DNA of 64,000 bases from Rhodeus uyekii (GCA_037043235.1 JAWRVZ010000077.1:2012501-2076500); one strand, 5' to 3'. Positions 1 to 10,799 are shown, counted from the stretch's first letter. A program made the numbers and translations. Notes: generated from the letters alone by a model not told the origin.

Positions 1-44
1 CTCCTCCTTCCATTCTTTCATTCCCACTGTCTCTCTCTGAACAG

Positions 45-70
45 ATATCAACGCTGAGCTGGAGGTGTGA
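45..70 (+). CDS. Candidate 3'-terminal coding exon fragment (edge of an unidentified gene)
   Basis: A long pyrimidine-rich tract (1-40) is followed by the acceptor AACAG ending at 44, a very good vertebrate 3' splice site. Reading from 47, with two leading bases completing a split codon, gives I-N-A-E-L-E-V and a TGA at 68-70. An alternative frame from 45 runs 16 codons to a TGA at 93-95. If real, this is the C-terminus of a protein whose body lies to the left of the window. The ending x-L-x-V would fit a class II PDZ ligand, but that is speculation. I do not recognise the protein. An AATAAA lies about 580 bases downstream. With only seven codons visible, homology cannot be judged. Confidence 0.3.
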
Positions 71-465
71 GAATCCGAGCATGAATATAGAGTGATCAAG
101 AGGAAGTTAAACAATGGACAGTCAACTGTATGATAAAATGTAGCAGGACTTATTGGCCAAATCTGAAGTCTCAAGTCAAAAAGATGATGTGTGTATTGAT
201 TTTTTTGTCTTTTTATATATTATATATGCATATGTAATGTTTAGAATATTACATACATGCACGTGTGTGTGTAAATTATATAAATAGAATGTTTTTTATG
301 TATATATATACACAATGCGTCTCCATTTAGACAAAATAATTGTTTATGTGAGACTGAACTCACGTCTGACATGTTGTTCTGAAAATATATATGCATGAGA
401 ACAATATGACGACTGAAAGAAAGAAGTAAATACAGCTAGAAGAAAGACTTCCTGTGTGAGAGAGT

Positions 466-514
466 GTGTGTGGTGGTGGTGGTGGTGGGGGGGGGGGGGG
501 GGGGGGGGGGGGGG
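466..514. repeat. (TG)n/(TGG)n microsatellite ending in a 28-base poly-G run
   Basis: A TG run passes into about six TGG/GGT triplets and then an uninterrupted G tract from 487 to 514. Open frames that read through it give poly-glycine or poly-proline and are artefacts. A run this long can form intermolecular or intramolecular G-quadruplexes and is expected to vary in length between individuals. Its exact length may be a sequencing or assembly estimate. Confidence 0.95.
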
Positions 515-653
515 TCTGGGCAAAACACTCGAGGACCTGTAGCAGACTTGACTGGCATGACACCAAAGAGGAACGCCTTCAGTATGACTACTAAGAGCTT
601 TGGCAGGATTTTTATTAAGGAGTTGGGACAGCATTCATTTTTAAAACCTCCTC

Positions 654-659
654 AATAAA
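654..659 (+). terminator. Candidate poly(A) signal AATAAA
   Basis: This is an exact AATAAA hexamer downstream of the candidate terminal exon. Such hexamers are common by chance in AT-rich DNA, so its value depends on the exon call. Confidence 0.25.
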
Positions 660-680
660 ATATCATACAGTCGTTACATA

Positions 681-1590
681 TTCCTCTGGATTATAATGAT
701 ATGAATATTTAAATTTAAATGCATTCCAAGCACGAGGTCTCTTCTTCAGTAAGGCATCAGATCTCATTTTCTACTTAAGCTGCCCCGTCATGTTTATGCA
801 TCTCCACATGCATGATACATATCTCTCTCTCTCTCTCACTCTCTCTTTTTTTAAAGCTTCTTAATGCAACCCGAGTAATTTTGCCTGAGTTTAATGGGCG
901 ATGACTTTTCATTGGTGATCTTTTTTTCTCTTTCTGCCTCCAAAGAAACTATATAATATGATCAAATGTTCCTTTTATGCAGAACACAGCATTATCTCAA
1001 ACTTCGCACTTTGTTGCACTTGGAGGGGAAAAAAAAAGAATCCTTAAACTTAATCAGTATTACGGTTCATTTCTGATATGGAGAGGTATGATTACTATGT
1101 ATACAAGAGAAGAACGTGAAAAGTACTAAGACGAGGCGCTGATTAGCAAAGATCTGTTGTGGGAAGATAAGGTGCGTTACGAATCACAAAAAGTAGCCAA
1201 CGTTCAGTCATTACGTGCTTGGTGGAAGCTAGAACTTCTGTGAAATGGTGACAGACCCTAGCGATTTTATCTCTGGAACCAAAGTCTTCTGATCTTTCAA
1301 CTTCCTTGACAAGATGTTGTCATTTTATTTTTTGATGGGTTCAAGGACGCTGGGAGATCGAGGAGCGTCTGACATACAGTAGATGACTCAGTTTAACTCA
1401 GCCAATGTTTAATTGAAGGTTGTAGGGGGGAAAACATTCCTTTATGAGAGTTCCATGTTTTAGTATCAGCAGAGGTGAAGCAAATTAATAATTTCTTTGT
1501 TTTCAGAACATGAAACAATTTCTCACAGAGGGACATGAGAGAATAGAGAACGTACCCACAACAGTTGCAAACTGTTTAAAGTTTGAGCAA
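681..1590. other. Unique AT-rich sequence with a short (CT)n tract
   Basis: No gene or transposon was recognised here. A short CT microsatellite lies at about 822-848. The stretch 730-960 has mixed composition with CATGCAT-like words (around 805) and might be regulatory, but nothing specific supports that. Confidence 0.4.
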
Positions 1591-1593
1591 ACA

Positions 1594-1865
1594 TCACTGC
1601 CTCCATTGATTGGCCAAACAGATAATCCCGCCCCGATCTTTGGTTGAGCCAATAGTGTGAGCTGATCTCATATCAGCCGCAAATAAAAAGAGACAGGAAA
1701 AGCCAGAGTGTTTGCGCTTGTCATGAAATATGAAAGTGTAGATGAATATTGAAAGTGTAAATGTCCGGTCACGTTTATCATAGTTCTGCAAGTTTCTGCA
1801 AGAGAAGTCCTGTGAATTTGTACATTTAGCATTTGCCCATGCAGATTTTGCAAGTTGATTCACTT
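1594..1865. repeat. Probable cyprinid interspersed repeat fragment
   Basis: The words around 1605-1670 (TTGATTGGCCAAACAG, CCCGCCCC, TTGGTTGAGCCAATAG) resemble the CCAAT-rich end of MITE-type repeats I recall as common in carp and zebrafish. TTGGCCAA and GGTTGAGCCAATAG give weak internal dyads. No terminal repeats or target duplication were found. The overlapping 154-codon open frame on the minus strand has biased, low-complexity composition and is not considered a gene. Confidence 0.3.
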
Positions 1866-2500
1866 GCTTGGTTTGAAAGTCAGGGGGAAAAAACACATAA
1901 AAACACAAAACACGGTTATGGTAACACATCATTAAATGAATGCAATAAACATTCATGTAATAACATAAGACGTACAGTGTAAAGTACGTTTTAAATGTAT
2001 AATGAAACTGGCTTACAAAAGTCATTTCAACTTGTATTAAACTGTAAAAGTCTTGCATAAAAAAAGTTGATATTGCTTTATTTATTTTTTATGAGATCAA
2101 GTAACGTAAAAACATAAGTTGATCATACTGATGCATTAATGTACATGACTAATGAGGAAAAAACTAAGAAACATTGTTATTTTAATGTTTTAAGAAACAA
2201 CTGTAAAATAATTTTACTGTAAAATGAAATGTCCCATTAGATTTATTACAGTTTTTAACTTTACAGTAAGGTCTTAAGAACATTATGGAAAGGAACATTT
2301 AAGGGAGCCAATTAACAGTTTTTGAGCTTGATATATATATATTTTAATTACTCTTCATTTTGTTATAGTACCTCATGTATCGTTAAACCGTTGACGATAG
2401 ACATTCTGCAAAATTTCATTGACCATACTTTATGGAAAAAAAAGAAGAAAAAAAAAACTCCCACTAGTTATTGCTTGTATGAGCGAACACACTGGCTCAA
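1866..2500. other. AT-rich unique sequence
   Basis: Low GC, with poly-A runs (2436-2458) and scattered TTTTA/TAAAA words. No gene, element or convincing regulatory island was seen. Confidence 0.4.
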
Positions 2501-2960
2501 AACTCTCCACTTACATGAGGACAGAGCCAAAAGAGATGGAATCGATTTCATCCCTCTTGACCCGGCGACCCTGTTCGCCTGAGCCGCCTCCGTGGGTGTG
2601 TCGCGGTGGTCCCCGCCACCGACTTTGATGTTGGGGGTGGAGTAGGTGGGTAAATGGCGAGAACGCGGTGTCCTCACATAAAACGGAGACAGTTGCCGGC
2701 ACTTGGCATTTCCAGTGCTGACAGGCTGGCTTGTTTGTTCACTCTAACGAGCACTCGGACTCCATTAATGAGCGGACTGAATCCATTATCATCATCATTT
2801 CAAAAGGCAGCCCTGCACTAAACAGCTCCCCGCATTAGCTGCCGTTGCCCTTGTTGTTTCATTTGATCAGCGGTGGCAGCAGGGACTCGCTCCTCTCTAG
2901 CCTTCCTTGCTCCAGCACATACACACATACATACATGCTGGTTTTATTACTCCATTGCAA
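2500..2960. promoter_or_regulatory. Candidate conserved non-coding element (CNE-type island)
   Basis: Base composition rises sharply from the AT-rich surroundings to roughly balanced and highly complex. The sequence carries CCATTAATGAGC, an E-box-like CAGCGGTGGCAG and a TTTGATCAGC word. No open frame is convincing: two short minus-strand frames over the same bases are incompatible with each other. This texture is typical of developmental enhancers in gene deserts. The call rests only on composition and motifs. Confidence 0.25.
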
Positions 2961-3281
2961 TGGCTGTGAACTTATGGTGAGAGAATTAAGCACAGAGTGG
3001 AAGTTACAGATGCTACGACCCTGACAGGAGTTAAAATGCTAGCTAACGGAGAAATTGCATTGGAAGTGGGGATGTGCAACGTATTTTTAACAGCGGCCAG
3101 TCAATGGGTTGCATGCAACAGTAGTCTTGTGGTCAGTCTTATGGATGCACTGCATAATTAAGATGATTTAGAGTCCATTACGCAAATTGAACATGTTTTT
3201 GGACCATTCACAGTGTGCAAAAGTGCTTTTCAAGAGTTTACACTTTCTAACACTTTCTGAGAAGTCTCAGTTTAACCTCTA

Positions 3282-3306
3282 GTATATATATATATATATA
3301 TATATA
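3282..3306. repeat. (TA)n microsatellite
   Basis: Alternating TA of about 12 units leads into an ATTTATATATTTTTTT tract. Simple-sequence DNA. Confidence 0.9.
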
Positions 3307-3384
3307 AATATTTATATATTTTTTTGAAAATATAACAACAACTGCAACAAAAACAACAAATTATTATTACATTTCATTAACATT

Positions 3385-3527
3385 TCATTTCTGCATTTTT
3401 TTTTTTTTTATCCAAAGTGACTTACATTGCATTCAAGAAACACATTGAATCAGTTCTTGCTTTTCCTGGGATCGAACCCATGACCATGGCATTGTAAACA
3501 TCAATGCTCTACTGATTGAGGAACTAT
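3385..3527 (-). mobile_element. tRNA-derived SINE, copy 1 (cyprinid type, decayed)
   Basis: On the minus strand this reads as tRNA-like head to L2-like tail. The box B complement is visible as GGGATCGAACCC, and the tail complement TTTATCCAAAGTGACTTACA starts near 3408. The tail-proximal part is disrupted by a T-run (3399-3410). It shares head, body and tail with the copies at 13097, 37741 and 57961. The family resembles the HAmo-type SINE described in cyprinids, named from memory. It is inactive and only the internal promoter skeleton remains. Confidence 0.8.
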
Positions 3528-3539
3528 TACAGTTGCTTT

Positions 3540-4120
3540 TTAGATAATAATATTAAGATATAATATATCACTGTACAACAACAACAAAAATAATCATCCA
3601 ATTAAAAAAACTATATTTAACATTATTATTGTTACTACTGTTGTAAGTGTTGTTGCCACTATCATTTAAAAATGCTATTTTAACTAAAAATAATCAGATG
3701 AAATTGCTTTTGAAACAAAAATATAATAATAATGTTGATAATAATAATAATAAAGGTGGCAGTAAGAAGAATAATGCTTTCTCTTTTGTTGTTACATGTT
3801 GTAGCTAAACAGTAAGGGATGAAATTTCTTTGCAAAAAAAATTAAATAAAATCTCTTGTAACAATAAAAATATATAATGAATATTATTAAATCTTTTTTT
3901 TTTACTGCTGTTGCTGCTATAATTTAGCAATGATATTTTAGCAAGTATTTTAATAGGTGAAACTGCTTTTGTAATAATGTAATAATCCTGAAAAAAAAAA
4001 ATCATTTTTATTAATGCAGTTAATCTTTTAGCTAAAAATAAAGTGAAATTGTTTTTGTAACAAATAACAACAATAACAATAAAAATATAATTAAAATAAA
4101 TCTAAGAGGTTTTATTATTA
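3540..4120. repeat. AT-rich degenerate local repeat block
   Basis: Three loosely related modules can be seen, each with TGAAATTGCTTTTG-like words (around 3699, 3957 and 4042) followed by AACAATAATAATA-type runs and preceded by ACTGCTGTTGC/ACTACTGTTG words. The copies are diverged and unit length is irregular, so this looks like an old local duplication in AT-rich DNA. An (ATA)n tract lies at about 3720-3755. No gene. Confidence 0.5.
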
Positions 4121-4152
4121 CAATCTAAACCTCTAAAACAGGAGGGAGGGTG

Positions 4153-4263
<111 letters not shown>

Positions 4264-4374
4264 ATAAACTCACTTTTTGACCTCACTAATCGAGCATCCT
4301 GACCCATCCCTATTAGAAAGCGAGAAAGAGGCAGGCGAAAAAAGAGGAGCGCATCTTTTCTCAATCATAAACAA

Positions 4375-4870
4375 TCTAAGCTGGTAGGCAGCATGAAAGT
4401 GGGCGCCGCTAACATTTCCATCTCTCTGCCACCTTTCTAAGGGACATCAAAGACCCAATTAAGGCCCTCTGAGCAAATGGCGTATGTGGTAGCAGCTCTG
4501 GAGAGCTGTCACAGAGTCTGTGTGTGGCTGTCGACGCCCCAACTCAGTGACAACCTCCTTTACAATCCCAGCCCAGCTCACTGTGCCCCTCTCTTTCTCT
4601 CTCTGTTAAAGGATTTTAATTAGGCCTTGCCTGCTCAGGCTCACACAGCCCTTTTGTATGTGCTGAATGGTACAAGGACTGTGATTTGGAAGCCCTTCAC
4701 AGGCAGTCACTGATGTGAGAGAGAGAGAATGAGAGAGCGATTGAGAGGGAGAGAGAGAAAGAAAGAGAAAGGGCTCTTTCATTTTGATATGTGCTACTTC
4801 ACTACACCGAGCCCACCACTCTCCCCCCCACCCTATTGTACGATCTCCCCTTATGAAGAACTGGAAAATA
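4375..4870. promoter_or_regulatory. Candidate CNE-type island with (GA)n tract
   Basis: Complex, balanced sequence with CCAATTAAGGCC (4455) and a TTTTAATTAGGCC homeodomain-type word (4615). It contains no long open frame and resembles gene-desert enhancers. A GA-rich microsatellite occupies about 4717-4770 at its right side. The evidence is compositional. Confidence 0.25.
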
Positions 4871-5279
4871 TTCAAATGTTAACGTGCCCGTGTTGGCTTT
4901 GATATTTAAGACAAAAGGGTACAGCGTGAGACTTACAGTGACACTTCACAAACTAGAAACGGGACATTTCATCTGACGAGTCATGATCTACCAATACGCT
5001 TTCAGTCTTTAAGAGCACGCATTTGAGCGGTTGATTTTTTCAGTGAGTATGTGCATGTCAGATTTTGTTTAAAAGCAGCTATTTTATTGTTATTGCCAGA
5101 ACATTATACATTTGTACAGATTCTGTTTCGAATAAAATTATAAATGTGATCTTTAACATGTCAGTTTGTCCTTGTCACAGTTGAGATTATTTGGAAATAT
5201 TTTTCTCTTAAGAATAGAAACTTCATAAACAATGACTTTACTTAAAATCTTTAAATATGCATTTTATATTTTTTTATTT
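4871..5279. other. Unique AT-rich sequence
   Basis: Nothing recognisable on either strand. Confidence 0.4.
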
Positions 5280-5552
5280 CACTGCAAAAAAGTGTTCTTC
5301 CTCTTTACTTATGTTGTTTTCCAATACAAATATCTAAACATTGTTAAAGATGTATTTACTTTGCTTAACTGAAAAATGAGTCAAGACCTGCCAATGTGAT
5401 CAGAAAAAAACGTTTTTCTGACCCCATTGACAGACATTTTTATTTGTTTTAAACAAAAACTCGCTTCATTTTGATGATTTTTTTTTTGTTATTTTGATTC
5501 TCAACTAAATGAATGTTTAAATATTTGTACTGGAAAATAATTTTTTGCAGAG
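5280..5552. mobile_element. Fold-back MITE with CACTGCAAAAAA-type ends
   Basis: The left end reads CACTGCAAAAAAGTG and the right end TTTTTTGCAGAG, giving a terminal inverted repeat with the last two bases changed. The two halves are roughly complementary through the middle, where TCAGAAAAA and TTTTTCTGA form the tip of the hairpin (about 5400-5421). Words in the arms (CCAATACAAATATCTAAA, TTGTTTTAAACAAAAACTC) match a hairpin MITE that I recall as very common in cyprinid genomes. It has no coding capacity. No clear target duplication. Confidence 0.6.
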
Positions 5553-5984
5553 CGATCTAAACAATTTCTCAAGCTGTGCTATTTGCTTGCAATTCTAATA
5601 TGGACTTAAACATTTCAAATGCAAATTAGTTGAGTGATACTGGCCATAAATCATGTTTCAACAATTTTGTTATCTTTTTCAGTTTGAATTCCCTTTCATT
5701 CTATAGAGTATTTATACTATACTATACTAGACTGCAGAAGACTGTCTGTTGAATAAGTTGACATGTAGTTGCAAAGTTTCTTCTAGTTAGTACAATGGCT
5801 AAAGTGGACGATCAAAATAAACTTTTACCGGAAAATCTCAGTCGATAGCCAATAATGCTCCATTAAGTCTCTCAAGCTTTGAAAAATATGAAAAATATGC
5901 AGCCATTTTTATCAAACATTTGCCACAAGAACACTAAACATCTATTATAACAGTAAAAGGATGAAAAATCCAACTATGTAGAGG

Positions 5985-6400
5985 GTGGTGCTTGATATCG
6001 CCAACTCTCCGATCTCACATGCCGATGGCACGCCACCATCCGCCCTCCTCTTTAAATCCCGCCAAAGCAGGGGCCTCCGTTTACCAAGCATGCCCAAAGC
6101 AAGCATGCGGGCAGCCAGGCATCATCCGCCAAGACGCCTCGTGCTGGGACGGTGTCCCCCCTCTCTCTCCCTGACATTCCTCTCTGACAGCCCTTTACAT
6201 CTGCCTGCGCCGCACTCCGTCGGCAGACAAAGAAATTAATACCCCAAGTGACTGTGTTTTAATTAAGCAATTTCATGCAAATTACACATTTTAGATTGTC
6301 AAATAATATACTGCGCAAAATGGAAGGCTGGCTGATCTGATATGCATGGAGCGTTTTTCTTCCAGGGCACTGTGCATACATGGAAAATGAACAAAAATGC
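5985..6400. promoter_or_regulatory. Candidate CNE-type island with homeodomain and POU octamer words
   Basis: A GC-balanced left part (5990-6230) passes into an AT-rich part with GAAATTAATACC, TTTTAATTAAGC and an exact POU octamer ATGCAAAT at 6275-6282, then GATATGCATGG near 6342. This arrangement is frequent in neural or developmental enhancers. Short open frames across the left part occur in two registers and are not convincing coding sequence. Confidence 0.3.
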
Positions 6401-7590
6401 TAATTTCTAATCTATTATGCAAACAGTATGATACTTACATAGATTTGAACGCCTTTTTTGGTATGGCTGAGCAATGCCTTTGTATTGTGTATTTAAGGTG
6501 CTCGAGTGCTTAAAAGTCTTGTGTTCGTAGCCTTTGGCCGCATATTTACGTGAAGCTTTTCGGTTTACGCCGTGAAAACAAATGCAGCAGCACACGTGCT
6601 CGGTTCAAGTTTGTTTTTGTTGCCGTTTCCAAATTACATCACAACACAAATTAGCACAACGAACTGCATGAATGCATAACGAACAAACAAATTATACACC
6701 TAAAGTAAACCTACGTAAAAAAATAACACTTCAATACAGCCATCATTGTAACGCTTTCCTGCCTTACATTGTTATGAGATCAGTCAATATAACTAACAAT
6801 ATGCACAAATTATTCAAATGTAAAAAAAAAAAAGAAGCCTTTTTCCCCCCTCGCCAAGTTGATTTGATTTAATATTAGAGTAGAACTGCGAAGAAAGGCC
6901 TCTTGAAACCGCAGGCACAAAAGTCAGTGAGCACAGGTAGCACAATGAGGCCCTCATTAACAAAGGCAAGGGAGGATTCTTGCTGTTTCTTTGTGATTCA
7001 AATACATTTAATCAAAGGTTTGTTTCAATATACTGGTACTTAATAGTGTACATTACCACATACAATACGTCTGAATGAATTGCAATCCTTCTAGTAGGCT
7101 TTTTTAATGGGAACAAATAGCAGGATAGGAGTAGGGAACCGAAGCAGTAATGGCAGGGTACGAGTGGCTGTTGACGTGGTTTCTTCACCCTCAGTGCCGA
7201 GCTGTTCTTTAAATGGACCCTCGTACTGTAATCATGCCCCATGCACATAAAAATCAGGAAATAATAAAGGAACGGGACTCCACACAAGGTCTACAATATC
7301 CTTTCCCAATTACAAAGCCTTGAAATCAGACTTCTGATCCTCTCCTGTGTTTGTGTGTAAGACTGTGTGAAGTTTTTGAAGAGATCCCACTCACCTTAAT
7401 CAAGTCAACAAGGGGGTTGAGGTGGATGCCTGGATGGTGCTTGTGTGTGATTGAAATTTGATGTAGGCACAATCTCCAAGAACCGAAACTGGCAGCCAAG
7501 GTGCGTAACTTCTCCTCAGGTGGCAAACGCACTTCATCTGAAGGTCACATGCGTCCATGGAGGTAGGGTTAGGCAAGCTGAGGTCAGATC
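6401..7590. other. Unique sequence, no element recognised
   Basis: Mixed AT-rich DNA. The 6880-7010 stretch is moderately complex. Several open frames of 60-90 codons overlap each other without splice or start context. Confidence 0.4.
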
Positions 7591-7659
7591 TGTTAAAGGA
7601 GAAATAAAGTTTGAATCAGATGACGAACTAATGGGCAACTTTAGTGTAAATAGGAGCTC

Positions 7660-7958
7660 CGCTGTGATTGTTCAACCAAAAAATGAAAATGTTGTCATTA
7701 TTTACTCCCTCTCAAATTGTTCCAATCCTCTATGAGTTTCTTTGTCCTGTTGTGCACAAAAGGAGATATTTTAAAGAACAGAGAGTTGACGGCACCCATT
7801 GACTTCCATAGTGGGAGGAAAATACTATGGAAGTCAATGTGTGCCATCAACTCTGGTCTTTAAAATGTCTTCTTTTGTGAAATTCACACAGATTTGGAAC
7901 AACTTGAGGTTGAGTAAATGATGACACAAGTTTCATTTTTGGCTGAACTTCCTTTAAA
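7660..7958. mobile_element. Angel-type fold-back element (Kolobok-like MITE)
   Basis: The left arm begins GTTCAACCAAAAAATGAAAA (7670) and the right arm ends TTTTGGCTGAACTTCCTTTAAA, mutual complements with TTAA at the right boundary. The centre is a perfect 16-bp stem, CATTGACTTCCATAGT (7797-7812) against its complement at 7824-7839, with an 11-base loop. The arms carry CATTATTTACTCCCTCTC and GAGTAAATGATGACAC words characteristic of the Angel family abundant in cyprinids (from memory). It is non-autonomous. A TTAAAGGAG at 7592 could be the displaced left end. Confidence 0.8.
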
Positions 7959-8039
7959 GCATGAGATCCCAGGCGAACTGGGTGAAACAATAACTAACAG
8001 ATAAACACAAACACTTTAAAACGCATCCAAAGAAGCAAA

Positions 8040-8660
8040 TTACACTGTGTTTTAAGGCGAGCACTTCCCCAATTCATCGTCTCGCTACACTTCCCTCCTT
8101 GTGCTATTTCATTTCCATCTTAACGTTCCTCAGGCTCTAAACAAGAATCTGATCTAAATTTGAGTGCCACTCCGTGTCCAACTTGAAGACAGCGGCTGCT
8201 GAGTGAACCCGAGGCGTCGGGCGGTCCGTGGGAGTGCCTGCCGTTCTGCGGTCAACCTCGCAGATATAAACACTGCTCCAATGACAGAATGGGGAATCAT
8301 GAGCTGGCAGCCCGGCGTTCATCCTCTGTTCACTGTAACAGGATATTAAACAGTAATTATATGATCCTGAGGCAATCTGATTAGCACAGAGAAAAAGCCT
8401 TATTGATCCCAGGTGCGGATCAGCAGCCAAGGATAAATATTTATTCTACATCTCTCTCTCTCTATGATGGTATAGAGCCACTCAAAACATGCTTGTCAAA
8501 CAGAGGGAGTTTATGCCAGTATCAAGATGAACCCGGGTCTGTGACGGAGAGAGGATGGGTAAAAGTTGGATGGAAAGTTGGCAGGGAAACGAAAAAGGGG
8601 ATAATGACATGTGAGGTTGGGCATTACATCACTTACAAAATAACTTGTATAAATATAGAG
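8040..8660. promoter_or_regulatory. Candidate CNE-type island
   Basis: Balanced, complex sequence, richest at 8130-8450, including CAGTAATTATATGATCC, GGCAATCTGATTAGC and an AAATATTTATT core. No supported open frame. The evidence is compositional only. Confidence 0.22.
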
Positions 8661-8699
8661 TGATTTTACTCACTGTGGACGTTCAATTCAAGAGTTGGC

Positions 8700-9360
8700 A
8701 GAGAGATGATAATGTATCAGATTTCCAAGGTACCGATGTATTTTTATAGACACCATGGTACTGATTGGCTATTGCATTCATTTATATTGTACATTTGCAG
8801 AAAAGTACCAAAAAACAACAACACACTGGTACAAATTATAGTACATTTCCAGTGCCATGGTGGATATTCGATCAAAGGACTATTCGATCTCACCAATGTA
8901 AGGTTTTCACAGCAATGCCACAGAACAATTTTTGGGTTCCAACAAAAACATCAGTTCTCAGTTCTTATTTTCTCTTAGTGTGAAGAACATCTTAATTTAA
9001 AGAAACTTTTGCGCAATTGTTTCAAGGGTGTTAAAGATTCTTAATTTCAACCATCGCTGCAAACAAAGAACCTTTATTTTTAACAGTGTATGTACAAAAA
9101 CCATGGTTTTACCATATTACATGTGCAAAAAATACTTGGAATAGTATTCCAAAGCATTTTAAAATAATATTATGGCAGTACCGTCCAAAAAGCATGGTAG
9201 AATTTCCAAACAATCATCATAAAACGTAATAAAGTGACAGTTCAAGGCATTTTATAGAATACCACGGTAATACTATGGTAAATGCCTGAAAATGGATACC
9301 TGGTATTATCATTGTGCCTTGTTAAAAGACTGTGGTATTCCGAGGTATATCACTGAATAC
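8700..9360. repeat. MITE-like repeat complex (CCATGGT-rich)
   Basis: Multiple ACCATGGTA/CCATGGT and GGTACC-like words occur in both orientations at 8730-8860 and 9100-9350. Between them lies a segment with GTGAAGAACATCTTAA and GAACCTTTATTTTTAACAGTG that I recall from a common cyprinid hairpin MITE. Boundaries cannot be fixed. The open frames here are spurious. Confidence 0.45.
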
Positions 9361-9364
9361 TATA

Positions 9365-9980
9365 GTAAAACATTTCAAAGTCTTTCATAAAGTTTTCGCT
9401 ATTGTTATGACCGCCGCTCAAGACAGCATTTTCTAGAAACTGTTCCCAGAGAATGACGAGTCTCTCTTGCTGAGATGACGGGGGGGCACAAACATCCTTT
9501 GCGGTGTGCGGCTCATTAAATCTGCCTCTGGGTAATCCAATTGATCTGCAATTCGTTTTAAGTAGCATTAAATCAATGCACACAGACATGAAAAGCCGGG
9601 CTCCTCGTTGACTTCAGTGGAGCTACCTGCAACACTTTGTAATATTGATAATACGCCACTCTCCACATTTGAGCTTTCTTTTTTTCTCATGCAAATGATA
9701 GCTGTTTGTAACCGGGCCTGATCAGCGGCGTAAGAAAAGAGAGTTGAATGCCGCGGGGAATTGATTTAACTCCAGAACAATGCCAGGAAACGCAGCGCTT
9801 TCTCTAAGACTGCCTGTGTGTAGAGATAGTGTTTATCTTGAGTGTAATCCCAGCTTCTCTGCGTTTTAGCGGAGACTGTGGGCCTAAAGCAAGACAGAAG
9901 CTGTAAATAAGGATTTCCACCTGATGTTTTACACACCACACACAGTAAGTGAAGGACTTTACTGTCCAAACACTAGCGGA
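9365..9980. promoter_or_regulatory. Candidate CNE-type island with POU octamer
   Basis: Complex sequence with CCAATTGATCTGCAATTCG, GCATTAAATCAATG, an exact ATGCAAAT at 9689-9696 and CCTGATCAGCGGCG. It sits between a MITE complex and AT-rich DNA and contains no convincing open frame. Confidence 0.27.
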
Positions 9981-10509
9981 GAGGGGTAAGATGTGTCAGT
10001 GTGCTGCAAAAACTGATATAAAATCTAATTTTGCATTTACAATATCCAAAAATCAGTAAAAATTTACCTGACAAGGGTAAAATGTGTCAGTTATATTCAA
10101 AATGTAATTATGTACATTCATCTTTTTAGATATTTGCAAAGAAACTAAATATAGAGTGATGATCTGTTATTTAGTTTTTGCAGTGTAGGTAAGAAGTGTC
10201 AACCCTTTTATCCACAATTTGTCTCGCAGGGAAAGAAAACTAAATCTTTCTGCATGTCAAAATAAGTTTCCAACATGACATGTAAAAATTAATTGTCAAA
10301 AGAAAATGTAACTAGCTCTAAAAATCCCATACACGTTCATTATTAGGCTAAGGATACGCTATAACTTCTTAAATGAATCTTAATCAAAATATGAAATGTG
10401 ATAATCTGCCACTAAAAGGAAATACCATCTCAAATACTATTAATATCACTAATACCATTTCAAAATGTTGACAAAATGTACACTGAAAAACATTCTTCGT
10501 TCTAAACCT
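9981..10509. other. AT-rich sequence, possible decayed repeat
   Basis: The phrase GTAAGATGTGTCAG recurs in variant form (about 9988, 10078, 10190), and GCAGTGTAGG occurs near 10185. Together with CTTACCCCACTC near 11024 this suggests remnants of an old transposon. No boundaries were found. Confidence 0.3.
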
Positions 10510-10770
10510 GGGGTCTCATTTATAAAACGTGCGTACGCACAAAACGGGACTGGAAACGTACGTACGCCAGTTTCCACACAAAGGTTGCGATCTAAAAAAA
10601 AAAAAACTTGACGGGAGAATATGCGCACCTTTAAGCAAACTTTGAGCCGCGTGTATGCACATTTTGGAGACAAAGGGAATTGGCGACACAGATGGTGAGG
10701 TTTTATAAATCGGAAAATTTTTTTGCCGTATGCCATGTTTGGCTTTTGGGTGCACGTAAATTTTTAGTAG
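10510..10770. mobile_element. Harbinger-like MITE fragment (GGGTCTCATTTATAAA end)
   Basis: The left end GGGGTCTCATTTATAAAACG followed by GTGCGTACGCAC and ACGTACGTACGCC matches a terminus I recall from teleost PIF/Harbinger-type elements. TGAGGTTTTATAAATCGG near 10697 could be the decayed opposite end. CG-rich palindromic words (GTGCGTACGCAC) stand out from the surroundings. Superfamily assignment is tentative. Confidence 0.4.
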
Positions 10771-10799
10771 GGATCCTACGTACAGTTCCCTGGTCTTGA

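Larger units (their letters stand above)
71..680 (+). other. Possible 3' UTR of the edge gene
   Basis: AT-rich, non-coding sequence follows the candidate stop codon. It contains ATTTA-like and TATA-rich stretches (221-312), the GGT/poly-G tract and a canonical AATAAA at 654-659. It is called a 3' UTR only because it lies between the candidate last exon and that signal; no GT-rich downstream element is obvious. It could equally be plain intergenic DNA. Confidence 0.22.

Noticed and set aside
344..634. Proline/histidine-rich minus-strand and glycine-rich plus-strand frames
   Set aside because: Both are created by the GGT/poly-G tract.
1594..2058. 154-codon minus-strand frame
   Set aside because: Aromatic- and Cys-rich product of AT-rich DNA overlapping a probable interspersed repeat; a second frame overlaps it; no domain.
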